In this document: positions 1 to 4,661 of the stretch, piece by piece | Layout: each line of letters begins with the position of its first letter | Numbering within the stretch: position 1 is the stretch's first letter | From: an uncultured Oscillospiraceae bacterium | Lineage (GTDB): Bacteria; Bacillota; Clostridia; Oscillospirales; Acutalibacteraceae | Direction: 5' to 3' | NCBI GenBank assembly: GCA_900550315.1 | Contig: URRK01000109.1 | Location: 1 to 5,978, forward strand | Length of the DNA: 5,978 bases | Notes under the pieces: model-generated | The model's input: only the letters and a program-made list of their open reading frames with translations | Databases searched by the model: none | Told to the model about the DNA's origin: nothing | Translations under genes and position numbers: made by a program

Positions 1-52
1 CCAATAAATACTCGTTAAAGGTTCTGGAAGGTTCGTTAAAATAATATGCCAT
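1..52 (-). CDS. guaB: IMP dehydrogenase, first 17 codons only (runs off the left edge)
   Basis: Reading the minus strand from an ATG at 52-50 gives MAYYFNEPSRTFNEYLL, open to the window edge. The 'EPSRTF.EYLL' stretch is how I remember the N-terminus of clostridial IMP dehydrogenases of about 500 residues. That enzyme oxidises IMP to XMP with NAD+, the committed cytosolic step to guanine nucleotides. The start is supported by an AAAGGG ribosome binding site (plus-strand 61-66) 8 bases upstream, and by a consensus promoter ending about 24 bases before the ATG. No catalytic residue is visible, because the active-site cysteine loop lies far outside. The identity therefore rests on 17 residues recalled from the family plus a clear start context. 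The gene lies downstream of folC in the same direction but with its own promoter. That a real gene starts here is fairly sure; the product name is less so. Confidence 0.7.
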   Translation of the reverse strand, partial: MAYYFNEPSRTFNEYLL

Positions 53-83
53 TTGCTGCACCCTTTCTAAGATATTACCTATT

Positions 84-112
84 ATTATAAAGAATTAGGG
101 GAATTTTGTCAA
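84..112 (-). promoter_or_regulatory. Consensus sigma-A promoter of the guaB-like gene
   Basis: On the minus strand TTGACA (plus 107-112) and TATAAT (plus 84-89) are both exact consensus hexamers, separated by exactly 17 bases (90-106). Transcription should start near 76-78, leaving a leader of only about 25 nt before the ATG at 52. That is too short for a purine riboswitch or other leader RNA, so any control should act on initiation or outside the leader. The -35 lies about 22 bases past the folC stop codon. Confidence 0.85.
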
Positions 113-133
113 TTTAAAAATTAGTTTCGCGGG

Positions 134-1417
134 CTAAAAATTTTGCGCCGCATTTTTTAGGTGCTGCTGCACCAGCGGCCGCAGGTCGGCGGCCAAATAA
201 AGCGAGCCAAAAAGAACAACCGGGCAGCCGCCATTTTGCTGCAGGGCAAAGGCCTGCTGCAGCGCCTGGCCGTAATTTTTAGCCGCCGTAACGCCGGGAG
301 CGTAATTTTTGGCCAGCGCCGCAAGCTGCTCGGCCGGTAGGCTGCGCGGGTTTGCCTGCACCGTAACCGTAAAAAGATTGGCACAAAGCGGCGCCACCGT
401 TTGCAGCACACGGGCGCAGTCTTTATCCGCCATCATGCCAACAACTGCGGCCGGCCGCAGGTTAAACTCTTTTAAATAGGCCGCTAAGGTTTCGGCGCCG
501 TCGGGGTTGTGGGCGCCGTCTATTAAAATTAGCGGCTCTTTTTGCAGCACCTCTAACCTGCAGGGGAACTGCGCCGCCGCAAGGCCGTTTACAATAGCGG
601 CTTTTGGCAGGCCTAAATACAGTGCCGCCTCTACGCTTTGCGCCGCGTTAAAAAGCTGGTGCCGCCCCGGCAAATTAATTTTTAAGGTTAGCCCGCGGTA
701 GCAAAAGCTGCTGCCAAACGGGGTAACGGTAACCTTGCTCATCTCTTGGGTATTAGCCAAAATAAGCCGGTTGTTTTTTTGGGCCGCAGCCTGCAGAATA
801 ACCTGCGCGGCCGCCGGCAGCTGCTCGTTTGAGCTAATAACTGCGCTGCCTGGCTTTATAATGCCGCATTTTTCGCCGGCTATTTGCGCCACGGTGCTGC
901 CCAGTACGCGGGTGTGGTCTAAATTAATTTTGGTAATAACGCTAACTAAATTTTGGGCTACTACATTGGTAGAATCTAACCGGCCGCCCAGGCCCGTTTC
1001 CAGCACCACTACCTCGCAGCTGTTTTGATAAAACCACAAAAAGGCAAGCGCGGTAATAAACTCAAATTCGGTTACCGGGTCGGCCAGTTGTTTTGCAACC
1101 TGCTCGGCCGCCGGGCGCAGCCGCTCGCACAGCTGCTCTAACGCCGGGGTGGGAATATACTCCCCGTTTATTTGAATACGCTCGTTAAAGCAAACCACAT
1201 AGGGGGAAATAAACAGCCCCGTTTTTTTGCCCGCAGCCCTAAAAATGTTCGAGAGCATACAGCAAACTGAGCCTTTGCCGTTGGTGCCGGCCACCTGCAC
1301 GCACTGCAGGTTATTTTGCGGGTTGCCAACCAGCTTTAGCAGCAGCGTAATACGCTCCAGCCCCGGCTTTATGCCAAACCGGTTTAAAGAATGAATATAA
1401 TCTAACGCCTTGCTCAT
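134..1417 (-). CDS. folC: Folylpolyglutamate synthase / dihydrofolate synthase
   Basis: A 427-residue cytosolic Mur-ligase-family enzyme, the usual size for FolC. It uses ATP to add glutamate to folates, and in many bacteria also to dihydropteroate, so folates are retained and bind their enzymes well. Visible motifs in order: P-loop AGTNGKGSV (43-51); FISPYVVCFNERI (69-81), the folate-site loop in its Firmicutes form; ETGLGGRLDSTN (140-151); the Mur-ligase stretch ITKINLDHTRVLGST (161-175) followed by GEKCGIIKPG (181-190), whose K183 probably matches the carbamylated lysine of the family; IDGAHNPDGAE (299-309), start of the C-terminal glutamate-ligase domain; and FGSLYLAADLR (403-413) near the end. 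The ATG at 1417 is preceded by AAGGTG with AGG 6 bases upstream, and the N-terminus matches the family. It is 87 bases behind valS and probably cotranscribed with it. Sequence alone does not show whether it has both activities or only polyglutamylation. No frameshift or missing motif was seen. Confidence 0.96.
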   Translation of the reverse strand: MSKALDYIHSLNRFGIKPGLERITLLLKLVGNPQNNLQCVQVAGTNGKGSVCCMLSNIFRAAGKKTGLFISPYVVCFNERIQINGEYIPTPALEQLCERLRPAAEQVAKQLADPVTEFEFITALAFLWFYQNSCEVVVLETGLGGRLDSTNVVAQNLVSVITKINLDHTRVLGSTVAQIAGEKCGIIKPGSAVISSNEQLPAAAQVILQAAAQKNNRLILANTQEMSKVTVTPFGSSFCYRGLTLKINLPGRHQLFNAAQSVEAALYLGLPKAAIVNGLAAAQFPCRLEVLQKEPLILIDGAHNPDGAETLAAYLKEFNLRPAAVVGMMADKDCARVLQTVAPLCANLFTVTVQANPRSLPAEQLAALAKNYAPGVTAAKNYGQALQQAFALQQNGGCPVVLFGSLYLAADLRPLVQQHLKNAAQNF

Positions 1418-1449
1418 TTTTCACCTTTCAACCAAACACGGTAATTTGC

Positions 1450-1478
1450 AAAACGGCCGCCGGTTTACGCGGCAGCCG
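1450..1478 (-). terminator. Hairpin between valS and folC, possible weak terminator or processing site
   Basis: On the minus strand CGGCTGCCG and CGGCGGCCG (plus 1470-1478 and 1454-1462) form a 9-bp GC-rich stem with one U-G wobble and a 7-base loop, followed directly by TTTT (plus 1450-1453). The same stem read on the plus strand has a C-A mismatch and no T tract, so the structure favours minus-strand RNA. With only four Ts it would be a leaky terminator at best. It could lower folC expression relative to valS or protect the valS mRNA 3' end. A second small hairpin (CCCC/GGGG, plus 1483-1495) lies just upstream in the transcript. Confidence 0.4.
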
Positions 1479-1504
1479 CTTGCCCCTAAAAGGGGTGCAG
1501 AATA

Positions 1505-4153
1505 TTACATTTGCTTTTTTAAATCGTTCATGCTGTTTTGCAGCATTTCAATTTTTTCTAAGGTTTTGGCCAGCTGCTCCCGTTGGGCGGAAATAACCTG
1601 CTCAGGCGCCTTGGCAACAAACCCGGGGTTATTTAACTTTTTCTCGGCAAATTGCTTGTCGCCCTTGGCTTTTTCAAGCTCCTTTTGCAGGCGGGCCAGT
1701 TCGGCTTTAAAATCAATTAAATCGCTAAGCGGCATGTAAAGCGAGGCGCTGCTTGTTACAACGCAAACGGCCCCGTCGCTGCTGCAGGAGTCGGCCACCG
1801 TAACCTCTGAGGCAAACGCAAGTCGCTGTAAAAAGGCGGCGCCGGCTTTAAAGGTTTCTTTATCCTCGGTGCAAACAATCAGCTTAGCTTTTTTAGAGGG
1901 CGGAACGTTCATTTCGCTGCGGCGATTGCGAACCGCGCGAATGGCCTCTATCGCACTGCCAGAACGCACAACCTCTTCCGCAATCTGTTCGGTAAACGCC
2001 AGTGCTGCGTTAAACTGCGGCCAGGGGGCGGTCATAATAGTTTCGCCGCTGTGCGGCAGGGTTTGCCAAATTTCCTCGGTAATAAAGGGCATAAAGGGGT
2101 GCAGCAGCTTTAAGGTTTCAGAGAACACATAAACCAGCACGGCCCTGGCAGTGGCTTTTTCCTGCTCGTTTTCGCCATTTAATTTAATTTTGGCCAGCTC
2201 AATGTACCAATCGCAAAATACATCCCAAATAAAATCGTAAAGCTTAGAAACGGCCAGGCCTAATTCAAATTTATCTAAATTCGCGGTAACCTCGGCCACT
2301 AAGGTATTGAATTTTGAAAGGATCCATTTATCCTCGGCCGCCAAATGCGCCGGAATGTGGGGTGCCGGCTCGTTTTCCGGCAGATTCATTAGCACAAAGC
2401 GGGCCGCGTTCCAAATTTTGTTGGCAAAATTTCGGCTGGCAATTACGCGCTCCTCAATGTAGCGCATATCGTTTCCCGGGCTGTTGCCGGTAGCCAAAGA
2501 AAAGCGCAGCGCGTCGGCCCCGTATTGGTCAATAACCTCTAACGGGTCTACCCCGTTGCCTAAGGATTTTGACATTTTGCGGCCTTGAGAATCCCGCACT
2601 AAACCGTGAATTAAAACCGTATCAAACGGTACGCGGCCGGTGTGCTCTAAACCCGAAAACATCATTCGCATTACCCAAAACGGAATAATATCGTACCCCG
2701 TAACCAGCGTGTTGGTGGGGTAAAAATATTGGTAATCAGGGTTTTGGGTGTTAGGCCAGCCCAAGGTAGAAAACGGCCACAGTGCCGAAGAAAACCAGGT
2801 ATCCAGCGTGTCCTCATCCTGCGTAAGGTGCGTGCCGCCGCATTTACAGCATTTTTGCGGCACGGTTTTAGAAACGGTTACCTCGCCGCACTCGGCGCAA
2901 TACCAGGCCGGAATACGGTGCCCCCACCACAGCTGGCGGGAAATGCACCAATCGCGAATATTTTCTAACCAGTGAAAATAAATTTTTTCAAACCGGGCAG
3001 GCACAAATTTGGTGTCGCCCTTTTTAACAGCCTCAATAGCCGGGCCGGCCAAGGGTTTCATTTTAACAAACCACTGCTTGGAAACGCGGGGTTCTACCGT
3101 TGTGCCGCAGCGGTAGCAGGTGCCAACATTGTGCGCGTGGTCCTCGGTTTTAACCAGCACGCCGGCAGCCTTTAAATCGGCCACAATGGCCTTGCGGGCC
3201 TCGTAACGGTCTAACCCGGCGTACTTGGGGTAATCGGCCACAATTTTTGCGTCGTCGGTTAACACATTTAACACCGGCAGCTGGTGCCGCAGGCCAACCT
3301 CAAAGTCGTTCGGGTCGTGCGCGGGGGTAATTTTAACAACGCCGGTACCAAAATCCATTTCAACATAATCGTCTGCAATAATTGGAATTTTACGGCCAAC
3401 CAGCGGTAAAATTAAGTTTTTGCCCACCAAGGCGGTGTAACGCTCGTCCTTGGGGTTTACGGCAACGGCTGTATCGCCCAGCAGGGTTTCGGGCCGGGTG
3501 GTGGCCAGCTCAATAAACCCGCTGCCGTCCTCCAACGGGTAGCGCAGGTGCCAGAACTTGCCCTGCTGCTCCTCGTATTCAACCTCGGCATCTGAAATTG
3601 AGGTTTTGCAGTGCGGGCACCAGTTAATAATGCGCTCGCCGCGGTAGATCAGGCCTTTTTCGTACAAATTAACAAAAACCTCTTTTACCGCTTTGGAGCA
3701 GCCTTCGTCCAGCGTAAAGCGCTCGCGCTCCCAATCGCAGGAGGAACCCATTTTTTTAAGCTGCGAAATAATGCGGGAGCCGAATTTTTCCTTCCAGGCC
3801 CAGGCGCGCTCTAAAAAGCCGTCGCGGCCAACATCGTCCTTCGAAAGGCCCTCTTTCCGCATGGCCTCTACAATTTTGGCCTCGGTGGCAATAGAGGCAT
3901 GGTCGGTACCGGGCATCCAAAGGGTGCAATAGCCCTGCATACGCTTGTAGCGGATTAAAATATCCTGCAGGGTGTTATCTAACGCGTGGCCCATGTGCAA
4001 TTGGCCGGTAATGTTCGGCGGCGGAATTACAATTGTATACGGTTTTTTTAAGGGGTCCGGCTCGGCGTGAAAGTAATTGCCTTTCAGCCAAAAATCATAA
4101 AGGCGATCCTCCACCTCGGAAGGGTCGTAAACCTTTGCCAGTTCTTTAGCCAT
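1505..4153 (-). CDS. valS: Valyl-tRNA synthetase
   Basis: An 882-residue class Ia aminoacyl-tRNA synthetase of full bacterial length that charges tRNA-Val with valine in the cytosol and edits misactivated threonine. Domains in order: Rossmann catalytic core with PPPNITGQLHMGHAL (44-58; the HIGH motif is HMGH 53-56); CP1 editing domain about 200-380 with ELATTRPETLLGD (215-227) and ITPAHDPNDFEVG (275-287); core again with IRDWCISRQLWWGHRIPAW (399-417) and LDTWFSSALWPFS (450-462); KMSKS at 526-530; anticodon-binding helices about 605-750; and a C-terminal coiled coil about 810-882, typical of ValRS. Cysteine pairs C179/C182, C346/C349, C419/C422 and a CCKC cluster at 435-438 suggest bound zinc. 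The ATG at 4153 has GGAGG (plus 4163-4167) 9 bases upstream. It is first in a likely valS-folC operon with its own promoter. Nothing is truncated or missing. No T-box leader is seen. Confidence 0.98.
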   Translation of the reverse strand: MAKELAKVYDPSEVEDRLYDFWLKGNYFHAEPDPLKKPYTIVIPPPNITGQLHMGHALDNTLQDILIRYKRMQGYCTLWMPGTDHASIATEAKIVEAMRKEGLSKDDVGRDGFLERAWAWKEKFGSRIISQLKKMGSSCDWERERFTLDEGCSKAVKEVFVNLYEKGLIYRGERIINWCPHCKTSISDAEVEYEEQQGKFWHLRYPLEDGSGFIELATTRPETLLGDTAVAVNPKDERYTALVGKNLILPLVGRKIPIIADDYVEMDFGTGVVKITPAHDPNDFEVGLRHQLPVLNVLTDDAKIVADYPKYAGLDRYEARKAIVADLKAAGVLVKTEDHAHNVGTCYRCGTTVEPRVSKQWFVKMKPLAGPAIEAVKKGDTKFVPARFEKIYFHWLENIRDWCISRQLWWGHRIPAWYCAECGEVTVSKTVPQKCCKCGGTHLTQDEDTLDTWFSSALWPFSTLGWPNTQNPDYQYFYPTNTLVTGYDIIPFWVMRMMFSGLEHTGRVPFDTVLIHGLVRDSQGRKMSKSLGNGVDPLEVIDQYGADALRFSLATGNSPGNDMRYIEERVIASRNFANKIWNAARFVLMNLPENEPAPHIPAHLAAEDKWILSKFNTLVAEVTANLDKFELGLAVSKLYDFIWDVFCDWYIELAKIKLNGENEQEKATARAVLVYVFSETLKLLHPFMPFITEEIWQTLPHSGETIMTAPWPQFNAALAFTEQIAEEVVRSGSAIEAIRAVRNRRSEMNVPPSKKAKLIVCTEDKETFKAGAAFLQRLAFASEVTVADSCSSDGAVCVVTSSASLYMPLSDLIDFKAELARLQKELEKAKGDKQFAEKKLNNPGFVAKAPEQVISAQREQLAKTLEKIEMLQNSMNDLKKQM

Positions 4154-4173
4154 TGAAAAAATCCTCCATTAAT

Positions 4174-4195
4174 AAAGCAGCCCGAAAGGCGCTTT
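4174..4195 (-). other. Small hairpin in the valS 5' leader
   Basis: In the predicted 49-nt leader, AAAGC/GCTTT and GCC/GGC form an 8-bp stem with one bulged base and a 5-base loop. It ends 7 bases before the GGAGG ribosome binding site, and no U tract follows, so it is not a terminator. It may stabilise the mRNA 5' end. A regulatory role is only a possibility. Confidence 0.35.
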
Positions 4196-4208
4196 GCAAA
4201 TTATTTTT

Positions 4209-4237
4209 ATTTTACCGCCGCAGGCCGGCTTTGTCAA
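4209..4237 (-). promoter_or_regulatory. sigma-A promoter of valS (and probably folC)
   Basis: On the minus strand an exact TTGACA (plus 4232-4237) and TAAAAT (plus 4209-4214, one mismatch to TATAAT) are separated by 17 bases, a GC-rich spacer. The start should be near A4202, giving a leader of about 49 nt. The region just upstream (plus 4238-4300) is A/T-rich with AAATTT at 4261, 4270 and 4285, which could act as an UP-like element. Confidence 0.8.
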
Positions 4238-4302
4238 CCAAAAATGCGGCAAGCCTAAACAAATTTGTAAAATTTGGCATAAATAAATTTACACCGCAGG
4301 TT

Positions 4303-4308
4303 TATAAT
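4303..4308 (+). promoter_or_regulatory. -10 box of the plus-strand noncoding RNA
   Basis: An exact TATAAT whose last base is 7 bases before G4315, the first base of the RNA's closing helix. That is a textbook distance from -10 to start. I see no good -35 at 16-18 bases upstream (4280-4285 reads TAAATA). TTGGCA at 4274-4279 is 23 bases away, too far, and TTTACA at 4288-4293 is too close to this box. Promoter strength or the need for an activator is therefore uncertain. The -10 assignment is helped by what follows it more than by the upstream half. Confidence 0.55.
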
Positions 4309-4314
4309 AATACT

Positions 4315-4540
4315 GTCAGCCGGGCAACGGCGTTACGGTTAAAAATTTTAACCACAGGCAGTTGCCACAAAAACAAAGCGTTTGCATTTGGCAGAGCAGA
4401 TGTTACATTGCAGGCTAAAAGAGCAAAAGGAATTTTAAACGGTTCATTCATTTTTTTGGCAACTGCAAGTTTTAACATCTTTGCCGTTTAATATACAGGC
4501 TGACTGCCGCCCCGGTTTACCGCCGGGACGGTATTTTTTT
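4315..4540 (+). ncRNA. Structured noncoding RNA gene, 6S-like rod shape, family unassigned
   Basis: The first seven bases after the predicted start (GTCAGCC, 4315-4321) pair perfectly with GGCTGAC (4498-4504). Nested inside are AACGGCG/TGCCGTT (4326-4332 with 4482-4488, one G-U), GTTAAAA/TTTTAAC (4338-4344 with 4470-4476) and a perfect 10-bp helix GCAGTTGCCA/TGGCAACTGC (4358-4367 with 4457-4466), extended by an A5/T5 pairing. At the tip, TTTGGC/GCTAAA (4387-4392 with 4414-4419, one G-U) encloses GCA-ATG/CAT-TGC with loop TTA. The two G-U pairs would be C-A mismatches on the other strand, and the terminator's T tract is also on the plus strand, so the sense is plus. The body of about 190 nt plus terminator, built as one interrupted rod with an asymmetric bubble (4345-4357 against 4467-4469), resembles 6S RNA, which binds RNA polymerase. 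I cannot confirm that family. No SRP, tmRNA, RNase P or T-box hallmark is visible. No plus-strand gene follows, so a riboswitch is unlikely. That an RNA gene is here is fairly likely; the 6S identity is a guess (about 0.3). Confidence 0.62.
4507..4540 (+). terminator. Intrinsic terminator of the noncoding RNA
   Basis: CCGCCCCGG (4507-4515) pairs with CCGGGACGG (4523-4531) in a 9-bp GC-rich stem with one C-A mismatch and a 7-base loop, followed by TA and seven Ts (4534-4540). It begins two bases after the RNA's closing helix. On the minus strand no T tract follows the hairpin, so it terminates plus-strand transcription. No plus-strand protein gene lies upstream in this gap, which is strong indirect evidence for an RNA gene. 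Confidence 0.8.
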
Positions 4541-4542
4541 GT

Positions 4543-4566
4543 AAAAAAACTTTTTATTCAATAAAA
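4543..4566 (-). terminator. Possible A/T-rich terminator of the topoisomerase gene
   Basis: On the minus strand TTTTATT and AATAAAA (plus 4552-4566) can pair around a single central base, realistically as a 5-6 bp stem. AG and then seven Ts (plus 4543-4549) follow. The U tract is good but the stem is weak, so termination may also need the larger structure upstream in the transcript (plus 4592-4646). It lies about 95 bases past the stop codon and abuts the T tract of the opposing RNA terminator. Confidence 0.4.
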
Positions 4567-4591
4567 CGAATTACTTTTCACGCGCCAAAGC

Positions 4592-4646
4592 GCTGATGCA
4601 ACACTTTTTTAGACCAAAACACTTTTGGACGGTTTTGGGCATCAGC
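4592..4646 (-). repeat. Nested inverted repeats just after the topoisomerase stop codon
   Basis: An exact 8-bp inverted repeat GCTGATGC/GCATCAGC (4592-4599 and 4639-4646) encloses CCAAAAC/GTTTTGG (4614-4620 and 4632-4638). An alternative perfect hairpin, CCAAAA-CAC-TTTTGG (4614-4628), overlaps it. A further outer pair, GGACGG/CCGTCC (4627-4632 and 4657-4662), reaches into the stop codon. The nonamer AACACTTTT occurs twice (4600-4608, 4618-4626). In the mRNA this would be a branched or switchable 3' structure, perhaps stabilising the transcript end. It could instead be a cruciform protein-binding site. No T tract follows directly on either strand. Confidence 0.5.
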
Positions 4647-4661
4647 AAACCTAACGCCGTC

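Noticed and set aside
53..133. Purine or other riboswitch before the guaB-like gene
   Set aside because: The predicted leader is only about 25 nt, too short to hold an aptamer.
157..1028. Long open frames antisense to or overlapping folC
   Set aside because: They follow the codon bias of folC in other frames, lack ribosome binding sites and resemble no family.
2729..3932. Several open frames antisense to valS
   Set aside because: valS is intact and family-conserved throughout. The opposing frames have no start signals or recognisable domains.
4400..4438. A 12-residue plus-strand mini-ORF inside the RNA's apical region
   Set aside because: No convincing ribosome binding site, and the start codon lies in the paired apical hairpin. 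Likely chance.
4302..4451. A minus-strand frame of 49 residues (starting MNEPFKIPFALL) inside the RNA locus
   Set aside because: No Shine-Dalgarno sequence lies before the ATG, no promoter was seen for it, and the same bases form the RNA's nested helices. Kept only as a remote alternative.
4153..4491. A plus-strand reading frame of 112 codons across the valS upstream gap
   Set aside because: It begins on the valS start codon, has no ribosome binding site of its own, runs through the valS promoter and the structured RNA, and its translation looks like random basic sequence.
4154..4661. T-box riboswitch upstream of valS, suggested by GGGACGG followed by Ts at 4525-4540
   Set aside because: That terminator-like string is on the plus strand, opposite to valS. 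No specifier loop or antiterminator bulge is present on the minus strand, and the valS promoter lies downstream of it.
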